Positions 13,918 through 26,731 of a DNA stretch of 64,000 nt are shown here, in pieces. This DNA comes from Eonycteris spelaea. Taxonomy: Eukaryota; Chordata; Mammalia; Chiroptera; Pteropodidae. The notes beneath the pieces are model-generated. The model worked only from the letters and a program-made list of their open reading frames with translations. It did not search any database and was not told where the DNA came from. The DNA is taken from positions 1,922,001 through 1,986,000 of the forward strand of contig PUFA01000022.1 of assembly GCA_003508835.1 (NCBI GenBank), written 5' to 3'. The stretch's first letter is position 1. Each line of letters begins with the position of its first letter. A program made the translations under genes and the position numbers.

Positions 13918-13963
13918 TTAAAAACTAAGCACGTAAGCGTGGCGCTACGTGCTTAGTTTTTAA
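13918..13963. repeat. Perfect hairpin with 18-bp arms
   Basis: TTAAAAACTAAGCACGTA (13918-13935) is the exact reverse complement of 13946-13963. The 10-nt centre can add three further G-C pairs (13937-13939 with 13943-13945, one A bulged). A TAAGCATAAT direct repeat follows at about 13962 and 13979. Confidence 0.9.
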
Positions 13964-16900
13964 GCATAATGTACAGATTAAGCATAATAACCATCGCTGG
14001 TGTAGTGACGACTTAAAATGTTTCATAAATTTCATTTTTGTGCTGGTTTTGGTCAGCGTGATTTTTTTTTTATATTTACTTTTACAACTCTCAGTTTTAC
14101 TAGTATTAGACATAAATGAGCAGAACAGACTTTCAGATTTTAGAGAAACCATGAATAAAACAATGCATTTTCTTTTGTTATTCTCTGCTTTCTCATTAGA
14201 AACTATTTTTGCCTACCCTGTTTTTTGTACCAGCCTGTCTGTAATACTGTAAATATTCACATTTTTTTTTTATCGGAATAAGTTCAGTTTCATTGCATGT
14301 GCAAAAGCTTTTGTGCACACTGCAATCAACCGTTTAGGGTGATAGGTCGATTGTGCTAATGTGTAGTTAGAGAGTAATGGCATAGTGAACTGTGGGCAGA
14401 AGTTTGTTATGATTTTTCAAAATTCGTCAGCGAACATCAGAAATGTGTACAAGTTTCTTCCTTGTCATGACCTCCCAAGTTTTTGTATTTTCCGTTCTTC
14501 CTACCATGAGATAGAACTTTCTTCTGAGGAAGGTAGATTCTCAGAATTCTTCAGAATTCCCTCCCTTTCTACAGAATGCTAGGCTCTTTACCACCCAGCT
14601 CAGGGTAAACTTGTTTTTGAGGGGTACCTCACTTTAGAAACAGGACTTGGCGCAGGAATTCAAATCATTTCAGAAAGATAAATACTTCCTATTGAAGCAT
14701 TTTATATTGGCATTCTAACACAGTAAGCATATTAAGCTTTTAGCTTTCTTATAACTCATTTTCTCCAACAAACACTTACTTTTTCAAGGAATTTAGGTTG
14801 CGAATAGTTGTTACTTTAATTTTCATAGTTTGTGTAACATCTCCAGTAGTAATTATGAAGACTCATACATTGAATCACTGTGTTTGACTGTAGTATGCCT
14901 CTAAATGATTATGTGAAGGAGCAATTAAAATATTCTGGAAACATTTTTGATCACCTAATGCTGCCATTTCTAAACTAGAGTTGAAAAGCCCTCAAGGGCC
15001 CAGGGAACTTTGTCACTTCTGTCCCCTTGTCACTCTTCTGTCCAGAGCAGTTTCTAAGTGTAAATGTTTCAGATGTCTTCTTCCACTTGGCATTATTTTT
15101 AATAGAATAATTCTTTTTTGTCTTTTTTTTTTTTTTTTTTTTTTTTGCGACTTAAATCCGATCAGAATAGGCAGTCATTAGTATTTTGTTTGAAAATGAA
15201 CCAGCATGCAGGTTGCCAACAGATAGAGATAAATTACATCAGCCATGCTTGACTGTCCCTCTTGAAGAGAGAGTTCTTTTTCAATTGTTACTTTTTAAGC
15301 CTACTCATCAGTATTTGTAAATACTCCATCTGTGCATGTTACAGTAAGGATATTTTTAAGGTGGGCCTGGAGAAGTCCCTGTTTCCAAAAGTGGTCCTTC
15401 ACATCACGTCCCCAGATGGGTAACTAGTGGGAGGGCCGCTTCCCTCTGTGAGTGTGGCCAGTCTCCTTTGCATGTTCAATACACATCAGCTGTCCCTCTG
15501 TGCCAAGACATTGGGGCTTTCCTGTGCTTCTCTGAGATGTTGCAACCTTGGCATTAGAGGGAAAAGAAGCTAGCATTCACTGTGCAGGCTGCAAGACTAC
15601 ATTAAGTTCTATGATTCCACTCTAACTTGAAGATGTTTTGAAATCCTTCTGAAATTGTAGAAGTTGGCAAATCTTGGAAGAATGCAAAAGGTGCGTTCTT
15701 AACAACTAATAAAGATTTTAAATGACCCAAACCAGATCTCATTTTTCAAGAAACATCCAGTTCTGTAGAAAATTTGGCATTCGATTAGAATGGCTTCTTT
15801 ATTCAAGCAGTTCTACAATAATTTGAAAATGCAAACCAGCCCACGTTTATGATAGTCTGTGGAAATTTCACAAAAACATTGCTTCATCACAAACAAAGAA
15901 ATTACTCATTGCTTGTTAGGCAACATCGCAACATCTGCCCACTATTGACTTGTCCATTTTTATATTGTTTGAGAATATGATGTAAATTTTAAAAAATATT
16001 GATTTCTTTTTAGTTTAAAATAGTATTTTGCCCCATTGGAATTGGCCCCAAAGTGAGATAAATATGTTTTAAAATAAACTCTTTTCATAATATATTTACT
16101 ATTCTTTGTCGGTCTGTTAGTTGATCTAAGACTTGATAATATTTTTAAAAATGGAAATTAATATATGTCTTTAGAATGAAATAATGCCCTAATAGAGGTT
16201 ATAGTTACACATATATGGAACTTTTATATATACACATATACATACACACACATGTATATATACACATACATATGTATACATATATTTATATTTAAAAATT
16301 TGATTATGGGTCAAATTTTGAATATATATATACGCATACATATATATGTGTGTATATATATATCGCTAAGGAAGTCTGTTTGTTTCCATAATGTCACTCA
16401 CACGCATCTTATAAATGTACATTTGTTACATATTAATCTTTAGAGTAAAATAGTTAATGACTAAAAAATTCTGAATGAAGACCGTCAGTTATGCTTAAGT
16501 TGAATTGTGGCATTTGAGAATTTGCCAAGCCATCATTCTAGAATTGACCCAAAGGTCCCAGAAATATTATATTACCAATCATCCTTTTTTTTTTAGGTGG
16601 AATTCAATTTTCATCATCATAGGCAAATGGATATCTATGCTGTTATTCAACAAATCTTTCCAAAGCGTAGTTCGACCATTTGAAAGTGTAAATACTAAAA
16701 ATATGCTTTTTTTAAAAAAAATAGAAGTTGATGTCTTTCAAAGACAAAGGTGGGGAATTATATTGCATTTTACAATATTTTTAAAAATTCAATAAACCAC
16801 TTATTACTAAGGTGTTTTTAAAAGGTTTTGCCCCAAATATCCATAGGAAATGAGTAAGGAAATAAATGACCATTCTTCTCTAGTAAGCTGGTGTTAAAAT

Positions 16901-16970
16901 AATGGGATTTTTTTTTTTATTTATGAGAGATTCTTTTTTATTGAACATTTCTATTTGGAATAGTCAATAT

Positions 16971-16993
16971 ATATACACACACACATATATATG

Positions 16994-17054
<61 letters not shown>

Positions 17055-17060
17055 TTTTTT
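16971..17060. repeat. Compound CA/TA/TG microsatellite
   Basis: ATACACACACACATATAT-type sequence runs into about 20 GT units (17001-17040), then TA repeats and a T run. A related AT/CA-rich stretch lies at about 16210-16365. Confidence 0.95.
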
Positions 17061-18184
17061 TTTCCTTTTGAATGTAGTTTTTGGTCCCATGCAAAAAGGA
17101 CTAACTAAGATATGATGATGATACGTGGAGAGAGAGTCAACGTTCGAAATTTTAGACATAGGCTCCTTTTATCCTGGTTGTCCACAGGTGATTTGTCATT
17201 AGTTCTTTGCTGGAAGGTTAAGCCAATTATCACTCCCTTTTCTTATCTAGTGTATAATGTATGTCAAGCAAGGAAAGATGGTCTCAAGCCCATTTAAACA
17301 GTGGTGGGGTTCACTCTTCTCTGTTCCAAGAGGCCAGTTCATGGAGAGAAATTAAACCACAGTCTAGAGGGTCGGAGGCTCTAGCTGGGGAATTAGTGTC
17401 AAACCTCAAACCTGTTAGGGAAATGTACATGGAAATCAAATCATGAAGGAAAGATGGGAGGATAATTAGAGAACTGATTGGAACCATTAGGTAAGAAGGG
17501 GAATAAATCTAAAGTTTAATTTTTAACTTGATCAGAGTCCTGTATCAAACGTGATATCCTGAAAGAACTATTCACAGCCGTGTTCTTAGAGTGGTTTCTG
17601 AGACTATCTGAATTTTTGGATTCAGAAATGTGGGAGAAAATCATAATAGTTTAGCTCCAACCGACTATACCTAATGGCAGTCTTTCCTAAATCCACGTTT
17701 TTATCGAGTATGTATAAATGAGTTTAGTACAGCCTCTACTTATTAATAAGTTCAGTAATTCACTTTTCACAAAGAATTCCCTGCATATCATCAGCAATTT
17801 ATATTTTTATCCTATTTAGTTTTAGAGGAGTTTCATATTGTGTATTGATACTGATAAGAGATTGAACAACCTTTTTAAAGAAATATTCATTTCCAAGCAA
17901 ATGATTTATAAATGCAGTTATTACTTTTCTCTAATCCTAAAACACATGTACTTCTCTACAGTAAAATTAAATAGCTTCTACGATGTCTATTAGAGTTGGC
18001 TAGCTGTAACCATATTTGGAGGTGCTCGTAGTCAGTCATAGTCTCCACATATTTTAATTTAACAAAATATACTGAAAATAGAAATTCCTGTAACCCACTT
18101 CATTACAGAATGCATTTAGGTAAATAGAAAAAAAAAAGGTTGACCTTGGTGTTGTGGTGATGTGATGGGAAACTCATCACTAAT

Positions 18185-18340
18185 GTGGTTTGGATCTCAG
18201 CTCTTTTTGCCAGCATCACACTCCTGGGCAATTGACTTCACTTTCATGAACTTTAGTTTTCTTACCTATGAAATGGGAACAACATATATAAGGTTTCATA
18301 ACATTTAAGGATGTAATTTATGTATTGCACACATAACGGT
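18185..18340 (+). mobile_element. MIR SINE remnant
   Basis: Sense MIR: GGGCAATTGACTTCACTTTC, TTTTCTTACCTATGAAATGG and the following GGAACAACATAT segment. Confidence 0.6.
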
Positions 18341-21224
18341 GCCTTTTATGATACGGTAAAATATTTTACATCTTTATGTCCCATTTGTTTCTGGTGATGT
18401 AGAGATGATGGTTCAATTTTTTTTTTTCTTTCTTATTCCTTCACTAATCAATGGACTCACGTGGAATGGATGGTGCTTTGTGGGAGAGGAAAAAACATGA
18501 TAATGATGCTGATGATGATGAAAGCGATTTCCAGGATGTTTTTGGTTTATTTGTTTGTTTGTTTGTTTTCCCCATCTTGCTACAGGGCCATTGACAATTT
18601 GCCTAATACCGATGTATAGAAGCACAAATTGTCTCTTCTCCCCCCCACCTCCCTGCCCCCAGCATCTCTGTGTTAGATTTTCTCTATCACAGCTGCTTCC
18701 TTTGATTGACATAATAATATCCTGTGAGTAGCAGCCCTGCTGTTTGGATCATGTTTTGTTTTCTGTCAGCATTGTTTCACAAGTATTTTCCTCAGTGGGC
18801 TAAACAGACCCCGAGTGGGAGGCTGATAAAAGCAGACTCATCTTCATGCATCCCTTCGAATGATTTCAAAGAGAATAGAAGCAGCTGTGACAGTGTTCAC
18901 ACGAGCCGCTCGGGGTGGTCTTATCTTTGTAGTCTAATAGTAATAGTGCACCCTGGCTTGCATTCCTCGGCTTGAGAAGAGCAGAGTCCCCTGAGTGTCA
19001 TGAGTTTTTATTCCTAGATGTGTCTTAAAATTGGACCTGTGATAAAGGGAATGGCATCTTTACCTCCCTGGGTAATCTGTCTTCAAAGTCAATGTACAGA
19101 AGTGCTGTTTATAGATTTATTACATGTCTGAATCAATATTTTTTTTTACAGATTTTTGAACTAATGTGTAATGGATTGGTATTTACATAAGCAATCTGAA
19201 GGGTTTTTTTGTTTGATTGATTAGTTAAAGGGATAGGAAAAGAGGAAAATAAGTCTTCTACGTATGGGGATGATCATTATAGTAGTAATATTCTGCTCTA
19301 CTATTGTAGATCCTTTTTTTTTTTTTTTTGCCATTTTCTAGGCCATGAGCAATAGTTACATGTTTGAAAATGTCCTGTGTTAGAGTTATTTTCTAAAGTG
19401 ACTGTGCAATACAAGCGATAAGACCAGATGATATAAGTAAGATATAGTCGAACTTCAGAATGTTCTACATGGTTTAGCCTAATACACCGCACGTGCAGAT
19501 GAGAGCCATTCACCAGTAGACAGACGAGACACTGCATCATCGACTCTCCAATAGTTCTGTGTTGAACAATCATGAATTTAAAAATATGAAAATTAAATTC
19601 CTTGAGCATGTGACTATGTCATTGCATTTCTTCTATTTTGTAATCTCACTCTTGCCCCCCCAAGCTCTCCCACCGCCTGCTGCCATGCGCAGCACATGGC
19701 GATGCTGATGAATGAATGAAATAAAAAGCGGCTATGCCATATGATGTGTTATATGAAATGAGCACAAAGCAGTATTCAAATGAATAGAATAATTGATCGT
19801 CAGTGTGCTCAAGTGCAAACTGTGTGGTTCTGAGTCTCTGTAAATGAAAAGCATTAAAACCCTTCAGGTTTCACAAGCAATCGTAGAGAAAAATGCTAAA
19901 TTTGTTTTTATCGGATACATATGTCTGAATAAGATATTCTTGATTCCAGTTTTTATGAGGAATTTAGGCATTTGTACAATCTCTTGATCTATAACAAAAA
20001 TTGTTTGCTCATTTAAATTGATACAGATTCCTACAGAGCCCAGAAGACCTACAGAACAAGATCTGAGATACATTTCTATTTTAACCCAGGCAATTTCGGA
20101 CCGTTAAGTAATAATAACAAAACAAAGGAGTCAAGTAGAGTTTTAAGAGAAATTATTTGACTGATCTATCTACTAGCCTTTAACTAAATGAAACAGATTT
20201 ACCATTTCAGCTGCATTTGATAACATTAGGCTTTTACACAAAGACACAGGAGGTGTATTTTCCTGCTCATTCTTGTGGATTTTACGGCTTTCACTAAAGA
20301 GAAACAAAATACTAGCTTCATTGCAGCTCAGGTTTAAAGTGTAACAACTAAAGCGCACATTATTGTACTGCTGGCCGTGCTCTGTGCAGAGGTTTGAAGC
20401 AGGAGGCTTTGCCAAGAGGCCAGGCCTACTTCCTGTGGTCTGTCGTTGACCACAGATGTGCTGGTCCGTCCTGGGGTGTGGTCTCAGAGCACCTCTCAGC
20501 CTTGTTGGTCAGATCCTTTCGGTTAATGAACTGAGCCATGTACCCCTGGCCCTTCGCTTATGGAAGGGACGGCCCACTACTGCACGGGGCTGTGAGGATT
20601 TCCACTTGCCCTTTGCTGTTAGTTTCTTTTGTGGGCATTTAATCTCGAAATACATAAATCCAACTAGAGTTCTTTTAAGTAAGCCAGCAAAGAGGACAAA
20701 ACTCACTATTATTATGAGTATGTAGTTAGGAAAACAGTAAATGGAAATTCAATTGACTGATTTTAGTCTCTTTCTGTTAGAAAGAATTATGTTTAACTTA
20801 AAGTCTCTATATTTGAAATTATTGGGACTTGTTATAGACAAATCATCTGTCATGTGTGGCATCTGATTTTCTATTACCAGTTACATCCACACATTCTGTC
20901 TTTTGTGAGGACTTGATGTGGGGTTATGAATTCAGGAGCCAAAATTATATCTGATAGAAAAAAAAGGCAACTAGAAGTGGAACGCAAGCCATTTACATGG
21001 TACTTTCATTCTGGGTATTATAACTCATACACACTTGTTCGCTATACAAAATGCAGGCAAGTATTTTAGCATTGTTTTCTTTTAGAAAGTAGTTAATTGT
21101 GCATGAGTAGTGATCACTGCTGCTGTATACTAAATGCATGACCGGAGTTAGCAGCTAAATGTCATCACATGACAGAAGTGGCAGCACAATCTCACAGGTT
21201 GCTTAGCACGCTGACACAGAGCAG

Positions 21225-21340
21225 CACCTTTCCTGCCCCCAGAGGTCCTTGAGGTAGGTCCCGGGACCGTCTCCAGTTTCCTGATGAGAAGTGTCATAGA
21301 TGGGTGGAGATAACTCACCCAAGGTCATTAGGGCCAAATG
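21225..21340 (-). mobile_element. MIR-like remnant
   Basis: Antisense MIR pattern: CCTTGAGGTAGGTCC, CTCCAGTTTCCTGATGAGAA, then ACTCACCCAAGGTCATTAG. Confidence 0.5.
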
Positions 21341-22079
21341 CAAAAAAAATGTCTTATTGTAGTAGATTAGGTTATTTTTAAATACCCTTGGTTTTAGAGA
21401 TTTATTGTTTTCCTACTGAGTTTTCTGTTTTAGAAAGCTAAGCTAGCAATACATGCTAAAGGCCCATATGTCTCCAAAATAAATTGTGTTTGTTCGTGCA
21501 TCTTTGCTAAATGGGGCAGTTTAAGAGAGTACTCTGCCTTTATGTTCAAATGCAAATGATCTTTTTCACTACGGCTCGTCATTGCTACTCAGTATATTGA
21601 CTAATGAGTAATATAAGATTTATCAGTCTTGAAAACATAACTACGAGATCATTATTTATAATTCTAATTTTCCTTTTAAATCAAAAACTTATGCCTTCTG
21701 TTTGTATGAGTATAGTAACCCGAAAGAAAATTAAAAGCTTCAAAGGGAAAACTGAAATAGTGGATAATCATCAGAGGAAAATCATACTTGCATATAAATT
21801 AATATTGAAACATGCCTGCAATACTAGCATTCAGAGAACGAATACTTTTATGTGTTGCCTATTTTGCAGTGTTTTTTTATGGTTGTTTTTATTTTTATTT
21901 TTTTGCTTGTTTATCTTTGTTTTACTCATAGACCTTAGCCTGGATCTCTGGGGAGAAATAATTCGACATTTATACTCCTTAACCCTCACCCTCAAAACAC
22001 TACTTACTGACTCTGCTGGAGTCCGGTCACCCGCATTTCCTAGATGGGTTTTCACACAGTATCACATAATATCCTAAAT

Positions 22080-25000
22080 CAGGTGCCCCGAAGTCCTCCC
22101 TTTCTCCCCCTCCTGCCCTCGCCTTCCCTTCAGTGCCTTTACTTGAATTCGGCTCATCTTCCACGCTTTTCTCCGGACCCCTGGCGGTCTAAAAGCTCCT
22201 GCTTCCTTCACAGTGTCTCCCCTCTCCACGTTACCAGCACCAGCACTTCCGTTGCCCTGGGGGGGGACCATCTCCCCATCTCCCTCCCCACTAGGAGACC
22301 TGGAGGCCGCCTGTGTGGCTCCCACAGTGTACGCTCTGTGGCCGCAGCAGGTCAGTTCACTGCCCCATCCCGCACACGCGGATGGGAGCATTGCCCTCCC
22401 AGGCTTGTACAGAGGCTAAAACCGCGTCACGACGCCAGCGTTCGGAGCAGACACGGAGGCCGCACGCTGGCCACTACTGTCCCTCTCCCTCAGTGCAGTC
22501 CCACTGTTAGGCTGCTATTTCTCACACGATTAACTGATTCGAGGACTTGTAATGAGGCTGCATGCCCAAGGCCCTGGGAAGCAGTGCTGTCCTCCAGGAG
22601 TTCACAGTCTCCTAGGGGAGGCTGACGGCTGAGGCATGAGTTAATGAGCTTGCACTGTTTGCATTGAAGAACAATACATATGCACCTAATTGTGGTCACC
22701 ACTGTGCTTGAAAAACTCGACGTACCTTTGGGGGAGGGGCACGGTTGTAGCTATCATACAGGAGGCATGATCATCTTTACTTCATTAAAACTTCAGTTTA
22801 CTAAAGATTATAAACATGTAAAATATGGTTCTGCTTAATTCTGGGATAAATATTTATGTATACGAGTACACTAATGTGTATTGTTTCAAGTACTTTTCAT
22901 TAAATTCTGTGTCAAATTGCTGGTTACTGGATGGCTAAATATTGCATTTTTCCCCTACGGGGCAAAGCTTAACCCCATTAGCTGCAATGAATATGTATTA
23001 GATCTCGGCCCTCTGTGAGAGGTACTGCGATCGATCGATGTTGGAAGGAATTCAAAGATAATAAAAATGCGTCTGTGTTCTTGGGGGTGCAGTCAGTCAC
23101 CAGCTAAGCAGATGAAGCTGTTACACACATGAAGGGTTCAGTGCCACGTGCAGAATGAAAGGTCTAAGCAAGGGGCGGTGGGCATAACGGGGCCACGCTC
23201 CATCGGACTGCGCCGATTGGGAAGGCGCTGAGCGGGGCCGGGCATCCGTGGTCCGTGGCGAGTGGGGCCCCCGTGCCCGTCTGTGTGTGGAAGCCGCGGC
23301 GGCTGGCGTGCAGGGGGCAATGCTGAGACGTGAGCTGCTAGCTGCTCACGCAGGACCCGCTGCCGCGGGCGGGGCCTGTGTTCCATGGCATCAAAAGGAA
23401 AACGCAGAACAATGAACTTCGCCCGAATAGGAAGGACAGGCAACTAAACGGTTGATTTGAAAATTGTGGTATTTGCAAACTTTGGGATATTATAAACCAC
23501 CAAAGCCACGTAGAGATGGGTCCATTCGTGCCGCTTGGTAGAGCGGGATGTGCCCGGGATGGCGCTGTCTGACCGGAGTTCCGTGATGGAGAATCGGGAA
23601 AGTTGGAGAGATGCGGGCGATCACGAGTGTCGCGGTAGAAAGGTGATCATTTTCCTCCCTGTAATGTGTGCTGATCCGCTGTCCTCCTGTGGCCCACGTC
23701 AGTCACAAGCCCTGTCCATTCGTCCTCACGTGCGAGTCCCAGACTGCCCGGGTTGGCCTTTGGTCACCCTGAAGCCCGGGGACTGCTGTGGGCCGTGAGA
23801 GAGAGGCCGTCAGGTTCACGCAGCCCTCGGCCGCTTGAGCAGAACATTGCCGGTCTGAGTTTTCTGTTCTGTTATTTTCCTGATGATCCACGTGGACTCG
23901 AGTCCGACACCGTTGAGCGGTACCCAGTTGCTGTTCCTGTCTTGGCCATGCCGCTCTGCAGGCACGGCCTACTGATGATGATACCACAGACTTGCCTGTC
24001 GTGTTGCTCCCTGTGGCCGGGGTTCCTTCTCCGAACGTGTTCATTCACGCCACTCTCCCTCTCCCCTCCTCTCCCTTCCTCCCTCCCTTTCTCCCAGCTT
24101 CCCTGGCTACCAATTAGATGGAGGTTTTCTCAAAGACCCTTTTTTGGACTGACCCTCCTCTCTCCACAGCGTCTCCTTAGCAAACTCATGGTGTCAGCTG
24201 TCACGTTTATGTGGAGCACGTTTTACCTCTCTCATCTTCACCATCATGTGCCAACTATTTGCTGGAAATTTCTACCTAGAAATTTAGCCCCCAGCTACTC
24301 CAGGTCCGTGCCGTCCGCTGAAAACGTCATGAGCTAGGTACTTCAGTGCGTTCTGCGTGTGTCGTAGGGGGACGGCAGGGCCCTTTAAGAACACACTGGA
24401 CGGGAACCCCACGTGGACCCTGGATCACTGACGGTGTCGGGTGGAAGTGATACTTAAACTGCAGCTTGAAGGGTCACTTGAAATTGACTAGGCAGAGTTC
24501 AGGGGTCAGGAGGCAGCGTTCCAAGCAGAAAGAATGCCTTACATAAGTGCCCCGAGGTGGGCCAGTGGGACTCTGAGGAACTGGGGAAAGAAGCCGATTG
24601 AGTTAGCACTTGGAGGGCCGACTGTGAAGACCTGCCTGGCTGTGTGCGCAGAGCTCCAGGAGGAGGCGGACATGCTCTGTGTTTCTCACACCTACAGGAA
24701 AGCCGCTCTCCATCAAATGATCGGTTTGATCAGATTTGCGTTTCACAAGAAGGCTTTTCCCCGGATAGAACCGTGAGTGGACGCAGAGCCCAGGCAGACG
24801 TTGGGGGATTGTGGTAGCTCGGCACAGAGGACCCGGAGCCCCAGGCTAGGTGGTGGCAGCGAGGTGGGGGGCACGTGGCCAGGTGGTGCTGGTGTCTCTG
24901 GTGAGTCAGAAGGGGGTGTGAAAGGTGACGGAAGTGGCGAGATGCCGGCTGCATTCTGCCGTGAACGGCTCAGTGGGTGGCGAGTTGGGGAGCCCTGGCC

Positions 25001-25470
25001 AGCGGAGAATGCCGCCCGCACCTGCCGGGCAGCGTCAGGCAGGCGGGTGTTGGCGTCTGGCGCGCACGGAGCCGTCGGGGTTAAAATGCAGATCTGGGGT
25101 TCAGTGATCACGGACTGAGCGTGAGATCAGGCGTGTCTTCCGGGGCGGGGTGGGGGGCACTGACTGTCCGTGGTGAGGAGGGCAGGCTCGCTCCTGGGCG
25201 TGAGTGCCATCGCGGCCCAGAACCCGGCCTCCCCTGGCGCCCTCTCCCTCCTCCTTTCTGGCTCCCCATGTGGGAACCCATAGTCGATAGTCCAGTTTCT
25301 AAACTTTCTAACCAGTTTCTTCTCATTTCTTACCCGCACTGCCGCAGGTTGCGGGGTAGCAGGCCTGGTCGCCAGGAGGGTCACGGGCCATTGCAGGAAG
25401 CTAGGGGTAGCTGCGGGGCGAGGGGCGGGGCAGTGGGTGGAGCTAAGGAAGGCGGGGTATGGGAATAGGT
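22080..25470. other. GC- and CpG-rich block inside the AT-rich intron
   Basis: This 3.4 kb stretch is visibly richer in GC and CpG than its flanks, most strongly at about 22350-22480, 23170-23380 and 24770-25460. It contains pieces of old repeats and several long chance reading frames on both strands, as GC-rich non-coding DNA does. No exon, tRNA or known promoter motif could be supported. It may be a repeat-derived GC-rich segment or an intronic CpG-island-like regulatory region. Confidence 0.55.
24120..25110. mobile_element. Fragments of an ancient mammalian interspersed repeat
   Basis: Several pieces match wording I know from an old, widespread mammalian repeat: TTGAAGGGTCACTTG near 24466, TTCCAAGCAGAAAGAATGCC near 24519 and GATCAGATTTGCGTTTCACA near 24729, with spacing close to the usual one. 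I cannot name the family from sequence alone. Confidence 0.4.
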
Positions 25471-25659
25471 TAAAACTCGTAGGGGGTGCATTAGAAACGC
25501 TTCAGGACGTGCGTATGCTAAATTTTTTTTGCCCTTCGTTCCTAACATAGAGAACCTGCATCAGATGCTATCGGTTTGTTTTACCACGCTGCTCTTCAAA
25601 AGCCTCATCTGTCACTGACAGTTCTTTTAATTAAAGTTGACTTGAAGCAATTTTTGTTA

Positions 25660-25900
25660 GAGCTAGGAATAAGCACTTGACATTTAAAAAATACTTTACA
25701 TATATTAAACTATTTAATATTTATAAAAATTCTGTGAGACACTTATTTATATTATCATGTTTAACAGATGAGAAAATTGAGGAAGAAAGGTCATGGTGTG
25801 TCTCTTCCGAGGTCACGCGACTCGTAACTGTCAGAAATAGATTTAAACGCAGTTGTTCTAGGATCAGGGTCTGCACTCTTGTCCAGGAAATAAATGATCG
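25660..25900 (-). mobile_element. MIR SINE remnant
   Basis: Antisense MIR: TACTTTACATATATTAAAC, the CAGATGAGAAAATTGAGGAA segment, then GAGGTCACGCGACTCGTAAC. Confidence 0.6.
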
Positions 25901-26027
25901 CATGTGTCTTAAGCACCCACTAATGTACTGAGAACAGTAGGATATACAGACATGCATGACTTCATAGCTAAACACACACAGCTATTTAATACGTATATTA
26001 AACATATGTTAAAGTACACATAATATT

Positions 26028-26385
26028 TTAAAACTTATAGAAACAGAGTAGAAAAGTGGTTGCCAGGGCCTGGGAGTTGGGAAATAGGATGGAGTTGGTA
26101 AAAGGGTACAAACTCCCAGCTGTGCGATGAAGAGGTCTCAGGACCTAATGCATAGCCTGGTGAAGGTAGCTGATAACGCCGCATTGTATATGAGAGTAGA
26201 ACTTAAATGTTCTCACCCAAAGCAGAAAAGGTGACTATGTGAGGTGATGGACGGGGTAATTAACTTGATGGGGGAGGGGGATCCTTCCACAATTGTACGT
26301 ATATCAAATCACCACGATGTATGCTTTACACGCCCCATGACTTTACGTGTCAGTTATACTTCAGTAAAGCTGAAATTTAAAACCA
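26028..26385 (+). mobile_element. L1 LINE 3' UTR fragment (L1MA/L1MB type)
   Basis: Sense-strand L1 3' UTR: AGAAACAGAGTAGAAAAGTG, GGTTGCCAGGGCCTGGGAG, GGGTACAAACTCCCAG, TATGTGAGGTGATGGACGG, TTAATTAACTTGATG and the CAGTTATACTTCAGTAAAGC terminus. It is 5'-truncated and substantially diverged. Confidence 0.8.
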
Positions 26386-26699
26386 ACCAACAGACAGACA
26401 CTTGAGGCTTAAATATCATGTAAGGGGAAAACAAAGAACAGACTCAGGATCTAGATTCAAAACCACATAGAGAAAATTAAGAAGCTATTTAGTTGTTTTC
26501 AATTGAATTCTACGAGAGATGGTTGAAGTAAAAAAAAGATTTTTCGTAGGAGAAAGGGCGATCATTGCCATCGATAATCAGACATCTTCAGCAGTCACCT
26601 CCCCATAGGTACCACGCAAGGAACGGCTGCTGCGTAGGACATACAAAAATCGGGGTGGTGACTTTTGCTCCCAGATTTATATAGTTTTCAATCAGAGGA

Positions 26700-26731
26700 A
26701 AGTGCGTGTGTGCGCGTGTGCGTGTGCGTAA
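26700..26731. repeat. GT/GC-rich simple repeat
   Basis: GTGCGTGTGTGCGCGTGTGC and continuation: short alternating tract. Confidence 0.8.

Noticed and set aside
13918..13963. A microRNA precursor
   Set aside because: The hairpin is only about 46 nt with a tiny loop, too short for a typical precursor.
16210..17060. A CRISPR-like or tandem array
   Set aside because: These are ordinary TA/CA/TG microsatellites with no repeat-spacer structure.
22044..24337. Long open frames on both strands (for example 22044-22625 and 23753-24337, about 190 codons each)
   Set aside because: They lie in GC-rich DNA containing old repeats, overlap frames on the other strand, have low-complexity composition and show no known domain.
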